A DNA stretch of 49,426 nt from an uncultured Clostridia bacterium (GCA_947626685.1 CANQTD010000013.1:1-49426), one strand, 5' to 3'. Shown: positions 24,928 through 33,658, counted from the stretch's first letter. Numbers and translations: made by a program. Notes: a model not told the origin generated them from the sequence alone.

Positions 24928-25458
24928 ATGAAAAAGTTTGCAATCGGAGCGATCCTTGCGGTCGCGATCGCGGCGATCGCGTTTTGGTGCGGCGGGTTCT
25001 CGGACATGGGTAGTGCGAATGACGCGTATCTGCGCATTCACATCCGCGCGGATTCCAATGAGGCGGAGGCGCAGGCGGTCAAATATAAGGTGCGGGACGC
25101 CGTCGTCAAATTCCTCACGCCCGTCGTCGCCGACTGCGGCACGAAGGACGCGGCAATGAAAAAAATCGCCGAAAAACTCGGCGAGATCGAAGAGACGGCT
25201 GAAAGCGTTCTGGCCGCGAACGGCTATGGGTACGGCGCGAAAGCGAGCCTGCGCCGCGAGGAGTTCCCCACCCGCGTCTATGACCGCGTCACACTCGAAG
25301 CGGGCGTGTACGACGCGCTCATTCTCGAACTCGGCTCGGGCAAGGGGGATAATTGGTGGTGCGTCGTCTACCCTCCCCTCTGCTTCTCGGGCGGGGGCGG
25401 CAACGTCGTCTACCGGAGCAAGATCGCCGAGATCATCGAGCAGTTCTTCTCCGATTAG
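24928..25458 (+). CDS. spoIIR: Stage II sporulation protein R
   Basis: 176 residues. A short N-terminal membrane helix/signal (FAIGAILAVAIAAIAFWCGG) is followed by the SpoIIR signatures LRIHIRADSNEAEAQAVKYK, ANGYGYGAKASL, FPTRVYDRVTLEAGVYDAL and GDNWWCVVYPPLC. SpoIIR is made in the forespore under sigma-F and triggers processing of pro-sigma-E in the mother cell through SpoIIGA. The start has GGAGG eight bases upstream. Divergent from sleB and convergent with the YjbR-like gene 7 bp away. Confidence 0.95.
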   Translation: MKKFAIGAILAVAIAAIAFWCGGFSDMGSANDAYLRIHIRADSNEAEAQAVKYKVRDAVVKFLTPVVADCGTKDAAMKKIAEKLGEIEETAESVLAANGYGYGAKASLRREEFPTRVYDRVTLEAGVYDALILELGSGKGDNWWCVVYPPLCFSGGGGNVVYRSKIAEIIEQFFSD

Positions 25459-25465
25459 AACGCGG

Positions 25466-26131
25466 TCATTTGGCGAGGCGTCTGCTCTCTTCGAGAAAGG
25501 CGGCGACCTCATCGAAGGGGACGGTGCCGTCCAAGAACACGCTCACCCAATGTTTTTTGTTCATGTGCCAGCCGGGAAGCACGCGCGCCCCGTCCACGAG
25601 GCGGGGAAGGGAAACGGGGTCGGTGCGGACGTCGACAAGCTCGGCCTGTCCGCTCCCCGAAAGCCCCAGCTTCCCGCGCCCGACGTTCATCAAGACGGCA
25701 TACCACTTCCCGCTGTCCTTTCTCCGCAGGACGGCGGTGTCGGGGTACCTCTCCCATAAAAATTCCGCCTCTTCGCCGTACTTCTCCCGCGCATACGCGA
25801 TCACGCGCGCCGTGAGAGGTTCGCGGAAGGCGTTTTTTTCGAAGCAGGCCGCCGCGATCTGCGTGAGCGCGCGCTCATACGCCGCGCGCACGTTCCCCAC
25901 AAATTCCCCCTCCGCCTCGGCGACGAGGTGCTGGGTGTACGGCTCTCCGAAGGCGGGGTCGATGAGCTCCGTCCGCACCCCGCCCTGCTCCGTCACGGTG
26001 ACGAAAAGATCGAGATCGAGGCCTTGAAGTCGGACATGGGTGCCCCATTCTTTGCCATCGAACGAAAATCCGAACGCTTTGAGCTTGTCGGGATCAGGCT
26101 TCAAGCCCCCGAAGATCTCCTCCGCCGTCAT
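25466..26131 (-). CDS. YjbR/MmcQ-like protein with extra N-terminal domain
   Basis: 221 residues. The C-terminal ~120 residues match the MmcQ/YjbR fold (TARVIAYAREKYG, FLWERYPDTAVLRRKDSGKWYAVL, LPGWHMNKKHWVSVFLDGTVP), a double-wing domain of unknown biochemical role. The N-terminal ~100 residues (MTAEEIFGGLKPDPDKL ...) are a separate, less familiar domain. Its ATG directly follows the mnmA stop codon with no gap, so translation is coupled to mnmA. Probably cytoplasmic. Confidence 0.8.
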   Translation of the reverse strand: MTAEEIFGGLKPDPDKLKAFGFSFDGKEWGTHVRLQGLDLDLFVTVTEQGGVRTELIDPAFGEPYTQHLVAEAEGEFVGNVRAAYERALTQIAAACFEKNAFREPLTARVIAYAREKYGEEAEFLWERYPDTAVLRRKDSGKWYAVLMNVGRGKLGLSGSGQAELVDVRTDPVSLPRLVDGARVLPGWHMNKKHWVSVFLDGTVPFDEVAAFLEESRRLAK

Positions 26132-27211
26132 CTAAAAGGCCTCCTCTATGACGCCGCCGCCGAGACATTCCTCCCCGCGGTAAAAGACGGCGTACTGCCC
26201 CGGGGTCACCGCGCGCTGCGGCTCGGCGAACGTCACCCTCGCCTCCGCTTTCCCCGTCCGCTCCACGCGCACCCGCTGTTCGGCCTGACGGTAGCGCAGC
26301 TTGGCGGTGCAGTCGAGCGACTTCTCCGCGGGCATGGCGGGGATATCGTTGATGTGCGAGACATAACAGCCGTTGGAAAGCAGGGGAGTTTCGTCGCCGT
26401 GGGAGACGTAGAGGACGTTGTGCGCAAGGTCCTTTTTGACGACGAACCAACGCCCCTCTTCCCCCTTCTTCCCGCCGAGATCGAGCCCGCGCCGCTGGCC
26501 GAGCGTGTAATACATGAGCCCCATGTGCTCGCCGACTTCCTCGCCGCCGAGGGTGAGGATCTTGCCGGGCTGTGCGGGCAGGTACTCCTGCAAAAACTTG
26601 CGGAAATTGCGCTCGCCGATGAAACAGATGCCCGTGGAATCCTTCTTCTTCGCCGTGGAGAGCCCGCTTTTTTCCGCGATCGCGCGCACTTCCGTTTTCA
26701 TGAGGGAAGAGAGCGGAAAGAGCACCCCCTCGAGCTGCGGCTGCGTGAGTTGGTTGAGGAAATACGTCTGGTCCTTCCCCCCGTCCTTCGCTTTGAGCAG
26801 GCGGTGTACGCCGCCCTCGTGGGAGATGCCGCAGTAGTGGCCCGTCGCGATGAAGTCCGCGCCGAGTTCCTTCGCATACTCCTTAAAGGGTCCGAATTTG
26901 ATCTCTCGGTTGCAGAGCACGTCGGGGTTGGGCGTGCGCCCCGCACGGTACTCCGCGAGGAAATAGGAGAACACGCGGTCCATGTACTGCCTGGCAAAAT
27001 TCACGGAGAAGTAGGGAATGCCGAGAAGAGCGGAGACGCGCTTCACATCCTCGAAATCGTCGTCCGCGGTGCACACGCCGTTTTCGTCCGTCTCCTCCCA
27101 ATTCCGCATAAAGAGCCCCACCACGCGGTAGCCCTGCTCTTTCAACAGCAGAGCCGCGACGGAACTGTCCACCCCGCCCGAAAGCCCTATCACGACCGTC
27201 TTTTGCGCCAT
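26132..27211 (-). CDS. mnmA: tRNA-specific 2-thiouridylase MnmA
   Basis: 359 residues. The PP-loop SGGVDSS near the N-terminus, the catalytic cysteine in [12 protein letters not shown], the second cysteine in [10 protein letters not shown] and the [13 protein letters not shown] motif define MnmA/TrmU. It installs s2U34 on tRNA-Lys, -Glu and -Gln. Start 27211 (MAQKTVV) has GGGAGAG upstream; the 27250 ATG is unsupported. Expected sulfur donors are not encoded in this window. Confidence 0.97.
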   Translation of the reverse strand: MAQKTVVIGLSGGVDSSVAALLLKEQGYRVVGLFMRNWEETDENGVCTADDDFEDVKRVSALLGIPYFSVNFARQYMDRVFSYFLAEYRAGRTPNPDVLCNREIKFGPFKEYAKELGADFIATGHYCGISHEGGVHRLLKAKDGGKDQTYFLNQLTQPQLEGVLFPLSSLMKTEVRAIAEKSGLSTAKKKDSTGICFIGERNFRKFLQEYLPAQPGKILTLGGEEVGEHMGLMYYTLGQRRGLDLGGKKGEEGRWFVVKKDLAHNVLYVSHGDETPLLSNGCYVSHINDIPAMPAEKSLDCTAKLRYRQAEQRVRVERTGKAEARVTFAEPQRAVTPGQYAVFYRGEECLGGGVIEEAF

Positions 27212-27290
27212 AACCGCTCTCCCGTTAAATTTTTTTCTCCATTTTACCATATTCGGCGAAAAATATAAAGCATTTTTCCGTAGAATGTGG

Positions 27291-27296
27291 TATAAT
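27291..27296 (+). promoter_or_regulatory. Extended -10 promoter of the tRNA
   Basis: TGGTATAAT provides an extended -10 (TGN plus TATAAT at 27291-27296), 28 bp before the tRNA 5' end. No clear -35 is seen at 17-bp spacing, which is normal for extended -10 promoters. Confidence 0.6.
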
Positions 27297-27324
27297 GCTT
27301 CTCGAAACGGAAAGACGTTATAAC

Positions 27325-27401
27325 GTACTCGTAGTGTAATTGGATAACATTACGGCCTCCGACGCCGTCGACTCCGGGTTCGAGCCCCGGCGGGTACACC
27401 A
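27325..27401 (+). tRNA. tRNA-Arg (anticodon CCG)
   Basis: A full cloverleaf can be drawn by hand. Acceptor GTACTCG pairs with CGGGTAC (one G-T). The D arm is GTGT-AATTGGAT-A-ACAT. The anticodon stem ACGGC/GCCGT encloses CTCCGAC with anticodon CCG. The variable loop is CGACT, the T arm CCGGG-TTCGAGC-CCCGG, the discriminator A and the CCA is encoded (27399-27401). It reads CGG codons. The last A of CCA is also the first base of a strong hairpin. Confidence 0.95.
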
Positions 27402-27545
27402 AGACGCCCCTGCGCTTTTGCGCAGGGGCGTCTTGGTGTATTTGTCACGGGCGAGAACCCGTGGGTTCGCCCCGCCCGCACGTTCTTTATGTCGTCGAAG
27501 GGCGGCACGAGCGGGCATCGCCCGCGAAGTAGCCCCGGCGGGCAC
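27393..27545 (+). repeat. ~150-bp direct repeat, left copy (overlaps tRNA 3' end)
   Basis: From the tRNA 3' end (GGTACAC) through the hairpin to CGAAGTAGCCCCGGCGGG. It is nearly identical to 28680-28828, apart from a few single-base differences. The two copies bracket the AT-rich nuclease-like gene. Confidence 0.8.
27401..27434 (+). terminator. Hairpin directly after the tRNA
   Basis: AAGACGCCCCTGCGC and its exact complement around TTTT, a 15-bp perfect stem. It starts on the last tRNA base. No T-run follows, but it may aid termination or 3' processing. An identical hairpin lies at 28687-28720. Confidence 0.65.
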
Positions 27546-27595
27546 ACCGAAAGAAAACGAAAGCAGTCCTTCCTCCCCCCGCCATTTTACGTACA

Positions 27596-28558
27596 TCAGC
27601 TTCTTTCCTTCTTCCATTTCGGCATACCGCCAAAACATTCAATAGCTATCGTTTGAATATCTTTAATCAAATTAGCTGTGAACGTTTGAGTATCTTTTTT
27701 GGGCTCATCTTTTTCAATAATAATTAACGGAAGCTTATGCTGTCGATATAATGCAATATTTTCTTCCTTGTTTTTCTTATACTTCGGGGTATCCATACCA
27801 TTGTATTCAATATAAATTCCTTTGTTTATGCTGTCAATAGGGATAAACCAATCACTCCTCACCGACTTTTCGGTTATATCGATTACCGGTTTGTGACAAC
27901 AATGGAAAATTTCAGATGCATAAAGGATATCGTCAATTTTGACTTCCATATCGCTATCTAATGCATGACCGTCAGTTGAATAATAGAAATGCACTTCCGT
28001 TTCTTTATTTTTATCATCGCGCATTCTGCCCTGCTCTTTGGGCGCATTTTCGGTGTCAAGTTTTTGTTTTTTCTCTATTAACTCTTGTACATCTCTATAA
28101 GCTCTTTCCAGTAAAGCGTTATCGTCGTTTGAGCTATTGTCAGCCATTGCAATAGCAATCAACTTGTTACAATTTGTTTTGACACGCTCAAAATCCTTCA
28201 TTCTAAAAATATAATCTTTCAAATTAAAGTAATATTGCCTAAACTCAGATATTGTAGAATTTTTATCTAAGCCTCCCATATACTCTTTTGTTTCTTGATA
28301 ACAATCCGCGCATTGTTTGTATTTGTTTTTTATTCTCATACCACAAACAACACAAAAACTTTGAGTAGCGACAGTGGCTTCTCTTTTATCAGCGTCAACT
28401 TTGGCATTATCGGCTACATTTAAGTCAATATTCTCAATCTTAATTACGCCATTTTTCAAATCATTTGCATGTTTCCTGCACAACCTATCCTTTCTATACT
28501 TTCCCATATATGAACTTGTAGGCTCTCCACAAATAGGGCACACGAACTTTTCAGTCAT
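27596..28558 (-). CDS. Zinc-ribbon protein with restriction-endonuclease-like domain
   Basis: 320 residues, much AT-richer than its neighbours. Two zinc-binding pairs occur early (CPICGEP...CRKH near residue 10 and CVVCGM...CADCYQE near 75). A helical middle follows. The C-terminal ~140 residues read like a PD-(D/E)XK-type nuclease core: DGHALDSDMEVKIDDILY, SDWFIPIDSINKGIYIEYNG, YKKNKEENIALYRQHKLPLIIIE. Start 28558 has GGAGAGGGATTTT upstream; the 28573 ATG is less likely. The gene stands alone between two ~150-bp direct repeats, the left one touching tRNA-Arg. Likely horizontally acquired; a defence or repair nuclease is a reasonable but unproven guess. Confidence 0.7.
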   Translation of the reverse strand: MTEKFVCPICGEPTSSYMGKYRKDRLCRKHANDLKNGVIKIENIDLNVADNAKVDADKREATVATQSFCVVCGMRIKNKYKQCADCYQETKEYMGGLDKNSTISEFRQYYFNLKDYIFRMKDFERVKTNCNKLIAIAMADNSSNDDNALLERAYRDVQELIEKKQKLDTENAPKEQGRMRDDKNKETEVHFYYSTDGHALDSDMEVKIDDILYASEIFHCCHKPVIDITEKSVRSDWFIPIDSINKGIYIEYNGMDTPKYKKNKEENIALYRQHKLPLIIIEKDEPKKDTQTFTANLIKDIQTIAIECFGGMPKWKKERS

Positions 28559-28637
28559 AAAATCCCTCTCCATTCATTAGTTACTGATAAATTATAACAT
28601 GGACACAATTTTTTTGCAAGAGAAAACCGTCAGAAAA

Positions 28638-28676
28638 GCAAAAACCTTAACCGCAAACAGTTCGACTAAGGTTTTT
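28638..28676 (-). terminator. Hairpin upstream of the nuclease-like gene
   Basis: AAAAACCTTA and TAAGGTTTTT are separated by about 17 bases. On the minus strand the stem is followed by a T-rich stretch. It probably stops transcription arriving from the right. Confidence 0.55.
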
Positions 28677-28679
28677 CGT

Positions 28680-28828
28680 GGTACACAAGACGCCCCTGCG
28701 CTTTTGCGCAGGGGCGTCTTGTGTATTTGTCAATAGCGAGAACCCGTGGGTTCGCCCCGCCCGCACGTTCTTTATGTCGTCGAAGGGCGGAACGAGCGGG
28801 CACCGCCCGCGAAGTAGCCCCGGCGGGT
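28680..28828 (+). repeat. ~150-bp direct repeat, right copy
   Basis: GGTACAC followed by the 28687-28720 hairpin and the same GC-rich tail as at 27393-27545. The sequence continues (28829-28957) into an element repeated at about 31168-31260, and the last bases (28934-28957) are the inverse of the element at 12.35 and 31.43 kb. No gene is visible in 28574-28958. Confidence 0.8.
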
Positions 28829-28958
28829 GTATTTGTCATGGGTTTTGCCTCATTCCGCCCCGACCCGAGGCTTCTATTGTAAACTAAGGTCGGCACGAGG
28901 AGCAAAGCCCTCATTCCGAGGCCCGTGAGGGCCGAGTGAATCTTAAAGATACGCTCGT

Positions 28959-29819
28959 TCAGTTCTGATAGAAGGCAACGCCGACGGCGTTGGGACCGAT
29001 ATGCGTTCCGATCGTGCTTCCGATCTGATGGACCGGGATCGTTGCGGGATCGGCGATGTGATCTTTCCAGAGCGCCGCGCTGTCCTGCAGATATTTTTTG
29101 AGATATTCGTCGGAAAGTCCCGAATACATGAGCCCGTACGGCATGGAAAAATCGATCCCGCCGCATCTATCCACAAGCTGCATCAATAAGTTGTTGCTCC
29201 GCCTGCTTCCGATCGCCTTGCCGGCGAGTTTCACTTCACCGCCCGAGACGGAGACGACGGGCTTCACCGAAAGCACCTCTCCGGCGAGCGCCGCCACACC
29301 CGAAATCCTTCCGCCCTTCCGTAAATATTTGAGCGTATCCACGACGGCGAGGACTTGAATTTTCTTTTTCTTCTCATTCAATTCGTCGACGATCGATGCC
29401 GCATCGGAATCGGCGCTTCCCGCGGCAAGCCGCAGCGCATATTCGCCGAGAATGCGCTCCCCTGCGGCGGCGTTCAGACTATCCACCGCGAATACCCGCC
29501 CCGCAAACCGCTTCGCCGCCTTTTGGGCGCAGGCAAAGGTGCCCGAGAGCTTCGAAGAGATCGTGATGGCGATCACGCAGTCCCCCTCTTGCGTCAGTTT
29601 TTCAAACGCCTCGCCCCACCGGTATTCGTTGATCTGGCTGGTCTTGGGGAACGCGTCGCTCTCGATCAGACGCTCGAAAAACTGCCTGTGCGAAAGGTTG
29701 ACCCCATCCAAAAAAGTTTCGCCGCCGAACCCGATCTCCATCGGGATCATGGACAGCCCCATCTCCTGCGCTTCCTCCTGTTCGATATCGGAGGCGCTGT
29801 CAATCAATATCTTTATCAT
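28959..29819 (-). CDS. DegV-family fatty-acid-binding protein
   Basis: 286 residues. The family pattern is clear: MIKILIDSASDIEQEEAQ at the N-terminus, ETFLDGVNLSHRQFFERL, PKTSQINEYRW, ITISSKLSGTFACAQKAA and LKYLRKGGRISGVAAL. DegV/FakB proteins bind fatty acids and hand them to the FakA kinase; no fakA is seen here. Start 29819 has GGGAGAAGAG upstream and overlaps the preceding membrane-protein gene by 20 bp, so it is the last gene of the marR operon. The open frame to 30062 is antisense-like shadow. Confidence 0.92.
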   Translation of the reverse strand: MIKILIDSASDIEQEEAQEMGLSMIPMEIGFGGETFLDGVNLSHRQFFERLIESDAFPKTSQINEYRWGEAFEKLTQEGDCVIAITISSKLSGTFACAQKAAKRFAGRVFAVDSLNAAAGERILGEYALRLAAGSADSDAASIVDELNEKKKKIQVLAVVDTLKYLRKGGRISGVAALAGEVLSVKPVVSVSGGEVKLAGKAIGSRRSNNLLMQLVDRCGGIDFSMPYGLMYSGLSDEYLKKYLQDSAALWKDHIADPATIPVHQIGSTIGTHIGPNAVGVAFYQN

Positions 29820-30576
29820 CCGTCTCTTCTCCCTGCCTCTCGGCGCCTGCCCCTTGCGCCGCGGCCTTTTTCCCGCGAGATCTGTTCGGGAACATGATGC
29901 CGTGAAAGTCAAACTTCCATTTGCCGTCGATCTTGTCGAAGCGGTTCCACAGCCAAAGGAGGTAGCCGAGCACGGCAAAGACGCCGAGCAGCCCGAGGAT
30001 CCACAAAAACACGCCGCCATAGCCGAGCTCATTGACATTGAGGAAGAAATACGGATACTCAAACCCCGGGATCACGGCGCCGAGCAAAAAGATATAGGCG
30101 ACATAAACGAGCGGGATGATGAGACTGTACAGGGGAGCAAAGACGGAGAGTGTGCGCTTCTCGTCAAACAAAACATAGTCAAGGATGAAGAGAAGCGGCG
30201 CGAGGAAATGATAGGACATATTCCCGACGTTCTGCCAATAACCCGCTTGCAGGGGAGATTCCAGCAGGAATATGACGACGAGGAAGGTGACGAGGATCAT
30301 GATGACAGTCATGAACTTGAACGTACGCAGCTTGCGGTTGTACCCTTCTGTTTTGCCCGCCCGCACCTGCTTCACCGTATCGGCAAGGACGATGACGGAG
30401 ACAACGAACACAAAATAATTGCTGATGTTGGTGTAGAACTTCAAGAAGTCCCACGAAAAGACATTCCCGCCGTTCTGCCCGATATAGAAAATGCCGAGAG
30501 ACAGCAGACAGGCGAACGCCGAGACGACGCACAGCACGACGCGATAGATGAGTTGCGTGACTAAATTTTTACACAT
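29800..30576 (-). CDS. Pr6Pr-family membrane protein
   Basis: 258 residues with about six membrane helices. The opening helices and the YTNISNYFVFVVSVIVL segment fit the Pr6Pr/FAR-17a-like family; the C-terminus is a charged cytoplasmic tail (SRGKKAAAQGAGAERQ). Start 30576 is preferred because GGAGG touches the upstream ATG (30585) but stands nine bases from this one. It lies 42 bp after the MarR gene and overlaps degV. The biochemical role of the family in bacteria is not known; coupling to DegV hints at lipid or fatty-acid handling. Confidence 0.75.
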   Translation of the reverse strand: MCKNLVTQLIYRVVLCVVSAFACLLSLGIFYIGQNGGNVFSWDFLKFYTNISNYFVFVVSVIVLADTVKQVRAGKTEGYNRKLRTFKFMTVIMILVTFLVVIFLLESPLQAGYWQNVGNMSYHFLAPLLFILDYVLFDEKRTLSVFAPLYSLIIPLVYVAYIFLLGAVIPGFEYPYFFLNVNELGYGGVFLWILGLLGVFAVLGYLLWLWNRFDKIDGKWKFDFHGIMFPNRSRGKKAAAQGAGAERQGEETDDKDID

Positions 30577-30618
30577 GGGATCCATCCTCCGATAATATAT
30601 ATTGGTTTTGCGACCCGC

Positions 30619-31068
30619 TTACAGGTTGTATCTTTTACAAATTTCCGTCAGATTGTCTGAAATGCGTCCGAGCGAGCGATAGAGCCCTGCCCGCTCTTCG
30701 TCGGATATCCCGAGGCTGCCTTCTTCCAGAATCTCTGAAATCTTTTCGGCGACGATTTGAGCGATCTGCCCTCCTTTTTCCGTGAGACGGATGGGGTTTT
30801 TGTACTTTCGTTCGCTCTTCACATCGACATAGACGAGCCCCGCCACGGCAAGCTCCTTCACCGTTCTCGACATCATCCCCTTGTCCTCGCCACATAGTTC
30901 ACAGAGCTTTGTCAGACTGATCCCTTCGGCGCAGTTGTACAGCCCGAACAGGCACTGCACTTGTTTCCCCTTGAGCCCGAGCGCCGCCATCTCGATATTC
31001 TTGATCCTTTGGACGCACCTCGTGATATGGATGAGTAGCAACGTAAATACTGTGTATCTTTGTTCCAT
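30619..31068 (-). CDS. MarR-family transcriptional regulator
   Basis: 149 residues, typical MarR length. The winged helix is seen in GISLTKLCELCGEDKGMMSRTVKELAVAGLVYVD followed by the wing SERKYKNPIRLTEKG, with dimerisation helices at both ends. The start has GAGG nine bases upstream. It is first in the marR / Pr6Pr / degV operon, and its promoter holds a perfect TTGTTG-N6-CAACAA palindrome over the -35 box, indicating autorepression and co-regulation of the two lipid-linked genes. Confidence 0.9.
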   Translation of the reverse strand: MEQRYTVFTLLLIHITRCVQRIKNIEMAALGLKGKQVQCLFGLYNCAEGISLTKLCELCGEDKGMMSRTVKELAVAGLVYVDVKSERKYKNPIRLTEKGGQIAQIVAEKISEILEEGSLGISDEERAGLYRSLGRISDNLTEICKRYNL

Positions 31069-31085
31069 AAAAACCTCACCCGCTT

Positions 31086-31117
31086 ATCATACTATGTTTT
31101 TGTTGTCTTGTCAACAA
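31086..31117 (-). promoter_or_regulatory. MarR operon promoter and operator
   Basis: On the minus strand, TTGACA (31109-31114), 17 bases, TATGAT (31086-31091). The inverted repeat TTGTTG-N6-CAACAA (31100-31117) covers the -35 box, the usual place for a MarR operator. Confidence 0.75.
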
Positions 31118-31755
31118 TTTTTACCGTAAAAAGAAAAACCGCAACGACCGCGGTTTCCGTGGTACTCCCGACGAGTGTATTCGTCACGCGGGTTTTTCCT
31201 CATTCCGCCCCGACCGAGGCTTCTATTGTAAACGAAGGTCGGCACGAGGAGCGTAGCGACGAAGTAGGGGTTCGCTTATATCAAAACCCCTTTCCCCCGC
31301 TGCGCGGGTACCGTCTCGGGCAGGTAGATTCCTGCCCTCGGTCACCGTTCGCGCCTTCCGATGCGCTCACTCACCGCAAAGGGGACAGCGAGGGGGTGGG
31401 CAAAGGAGCCGTCCTCATACCGAGGCGAAGCCGAGCGTATCTTTAAGATTCACTCGGTCCTTGCGGACCTCGAAATGAGGGGTGGGAGCCTTCACCCCCT
31501 CGGGGGGGGGAGCCTTTCTCGGCTCCACCTTTGGGAGAGCTGTCACAAAGAGATGTCCCGCGCGCACTATTTTCTACTAAACGCGACCCTTCGACTTCGC
31601 TTAGGGCGATGGCTTTGCCATCAATTTGCACTGCGCCTTATTATCTTAAGGACAATTCGGATTACGGGCAACGGGGTTTTAAGACGCACTACCCTACCCC
31701 CCCCTCACGACGATTTCTTGGCACAAGAAATCGTCGTGAACCTAAAAGAGGGTCG
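31118..31755. repeat. 640-bp gene-free region of composite repeats
   Basis: No gene is supported. From left to right it holds an AAACCGC/GCGGTTT hairpin (31133-31158); a segment at about 31168-31260 (CCGAGGCTTCTATTGTAAAC and neighbours) matching 28829-28905; a diverged copy of the repeat from positions 1-77 (31272-31394) with about 45 bases inserted; the GCCGAGCGTATC element (31413-31456) also at 12.35 kb; and a 16-bp perfect hairpin near the HAD stop. It is a nested graveyard of the intergenic repeat family. Confidence 0.7.
31705..31739. repeat. 16-bp perfect hairpin after the HAD gene
   Basis: TCACGACGATTTCTTG and its exact complement around GCA. It lies 16 bp past the HAD gene's stop. There is no T-run, so it may be a 3' stabiliser rather than an intrinsic terminator. 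Confidence 0.6.
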
Positions 31756-32442
31756 TCACTGCGGTTCTTCTGCCAATGAGAAGAGCGTGGAGAAAAGTTC
31801 TTCGTGGCTCGTCACCGTTATGTCCGCTGCGGGCGGGTCCGCGTACCGGCCCGACTGCGCCGTTTGGATATAGACCGTCTTGATACCCACGCCCTGTGCG
31901 CCCCCGACGTCGTCGCGCAGATCGTTCCCGATGTAGACACAATCGTGCGCCTTCAGGGAGAACTTTTTGAGCGCCCGTTCGAAAAAGTGCGGGGACGGCT
32001 TCTTCCACCCGATCTCCGAGGAGAGCACGATCCCGTCGAATTTGTCCGCCAGCCCGAGGGCGCAGAGCTCGGGATAGGTGAAGCACGCCTGCGCATTGGA
32101 GAGAAGGTAGGTTTTCGCCCCTCTTTGGCGAAGACCCGCGAGCAGTTCAAAGACCGCGGGATAGCAGCGCAACCTCTTTACGGAAGCGGCGCGGAACGCC
32201 CCAGCAAAGTCCGCAGCCCCATACTGCGCGCCGTAGAGCGCGGCCAGCTTTTCCATCACGGGAAGAAGATCGGTCTCCCGCCAATCGGGGAGCCCGTTTC
32301 CGCACAGCTTACGGTACGTCTGCGCCGCCGACCTGCCGTCGGTATGTAGCATTCCGCCGACGCGCTCCCAAAATTCGGGGCTCTCCTCGTCGGTCTCAAT
32401 GTCGGCAAGCGTACCATAGAGATCGAAAAGAAAGTTCTTCAT
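31756..32442 (-). CDS. HAD-superfamily phosphatase (subfamily IA)
   Basis: 228 residues. Motif I is FLFDLYGTLAD (nucleophile Asp7), motif II LLSNAQ, the lysine and motif III are in GWKKPSPHFF and CVYIGNDLRDDV. A four-helix cap sits between motifs I and II, as in YjjG/YfnB-type enzymes that dephosphorylate small metabolites. No ribosome site precedes the ATG; instead TTGCGG-17-TATAAT ends exactly six bases before it, so the mRNA should be leaderless. Confidence 0.88.
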   Translation of the reverse strand: MKNFLFDLYGTLADIETDEESPEFWERVGGMLHTDGRSAAQTYRKLCGNGLPDWRETDLLPVMEKLAALYGAQYGAADFAGAFRAASVKRLRCYPAVFELLAGLRQRGAKTYLLSNAQACFTYPELCALGLADKFDGIVLSSEIGWKKPSPHFFERALKKFSLKAHDCVYIGNDLRDDVGGAQGVGIKTVYIQTAQSGRYADPPAADITVTSHEELFSTLFSLAEEPQ

Positions 32443-32448
32443 GCGGAT

Positions 32449-32477
32449 ATTATATCACGGGTTTCCCAAATCCGCAA
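32449..32477 (-). promoter_or_regulatory. HAD gene promoter, leaderless configuration
   Basis: TTGCGG (32472-32477), 17 bases, TATAAT (32449-32454), then ATCCGC and the ATG. Same geometry as the trmL and XRE genes. Confidence 0.7.
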
Positions 32478-32566
32478 GCGGCATCTGGGAGCGATCCGGA
32501 ATACGCACAAGTTTGATGCGAATTCATATCTTTCCGCATTCCGACTATTTTTGGGGGCCGTTAATT

Positions 32567-33658
32567 TTATATTCTGCGCCGCTTGACCAAGAATACAATC
32601 AAGCCGCACAATGAGGCTCCAACTGCGATGCCTGCCACACCGAAGATAATGCCGACAACCCAAGATGACTTCGGAGCATTAACCGTGGAAGAATTCTCGG
32701 CACTTGTAAACAAAAAGGTATCGATCACTTCGCCGCACTCCGTGCACTCCCTGTGCCAAGTCTGTACATCGGGATTCTCGGAGAGATCCGCGATCCATTC
32801 TCCCGGAGAATGGGGCGTCTTCTCGGTCTCATATAATGTCATCTGTGCGTTACAAATGAGACAGACGCGATAAACATACCCCGTAGCGCTACAAGTTGCC
32901 TTCTGCAAATATACCTCTTCGCTCCAGACATGAGCACATTGACCGAGAGGCGGAGTGTGTTCTTCTACGACCTTCTCGCCGCAGACTGTACAATCCTTGT
33001 GTCTGAGACCGCCGTCGTTTATTGTGGCCTCCACATCTGTGATCCAATCGCCGGGCGTATGCGGGAGCTTTGGGGATGTCGTGAGCGTCTCCTCCCTGCC
33101 GCAGACGGTGCAACACTGGTAGGTGCGCCCCTCCTCTGAGCAGGTTGCCTCCTGCGTAAAAGTCTCCGCCGCCCATATGTGGTCACAGAGAATGCCGACG
33201 ACGGACGGGAGTACGACAACGTCTATATCTTGTTCACTGTTTTTCAACACGGCACGGCATGTGAGCGGGATATCTGCCCAGCTATCGCTTTCCTTGATTC
33301 TGAACTTGAGTAGAGCAACCTCGCCATTCAGATCAGACGCGGAGGAAAAAAGAATAACGCCATTTTGATCTGTGTCGCTCCAGTCGGACATAAGCGCATT
33401 CCCTACCAGCCATTCGCCGTGAACATATTCGAGCATATCGGAGTCGTACTGCGGCACAAGCGCCATCGACTTGATGGACGGGCAGCCCGAGAGAACAACC
33501 TTGATCTCCACAGTCTCTCCCTTATGCGCCGCCGCCGCTGAAAAGGTGATCGTAGCGCCTGTCTCTTCAGCCGAAACTGTCAATGGCAACCCAATACATG
33601 GATATATGAACATCATCAACGCCATAAAGACTGTGATAAAAAACCTTTTCATGTACAT
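32567..33658 (-). CDS. Membrane-anchored cohesin-domain surface protein
   Basis: 363 residues. Signal peptide (about 1-30, ending TVSAEE). Residues ~34-160 read as a cohesin fold (ATITFSAAAAHKGETVEIKV, ALVPQYDSDMLEYV, GEVALLKFRIKE). About four cysteine-rich modules of the form H-x-W ... CS..G...YxCxxCG follow (160-325; some lack part of the cysteine set). A membrane helix (about 333-357, VVGIIFGVAGIAVGASLCGLIV) ends in KRRR. The orientation puts the cohesin outside. It lies 3 bp after the 1551-residue dockerin-bearing protein, whose stop is beside its ribosome site (GGTGAT). The pair resembles a minimal scaffoldin/dockerin system. Cohesin assignment is by pattern and has not been checked by profile. 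Confidence 0.75.
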   Translation of the reverse strand: MYMKRFFITVFMALMMFIYPCIGLPLTVSAEETGATITFSAAAAHKGETVEIKVVLSGCPSIKSMALVPQYDSDMLEYVHGEWLVGNALMSDWSDTDQNGVILFSSASDLNGEVALLKFRIKESDSWADIPLTCRAVLKNSEQDIDVVVLPSVVGILCDHIWAAETFTQEATCSEEGRTYQCCTVCGREETLTTSPKLPHTPGDWITDVEATINDGGLRHKDCTVCGEKVVEEHTPPLGQCAHVWSEEVYLQKATCSATGYVYRVCLICNAQMTLYETEKTPHSPGEWIADLSENPDVQTWHRECTECGEVIDTFLFTSAENSSTVNAPKSSWVVGIIFGVAGIAVGASLCGLIVFLVKRRRI

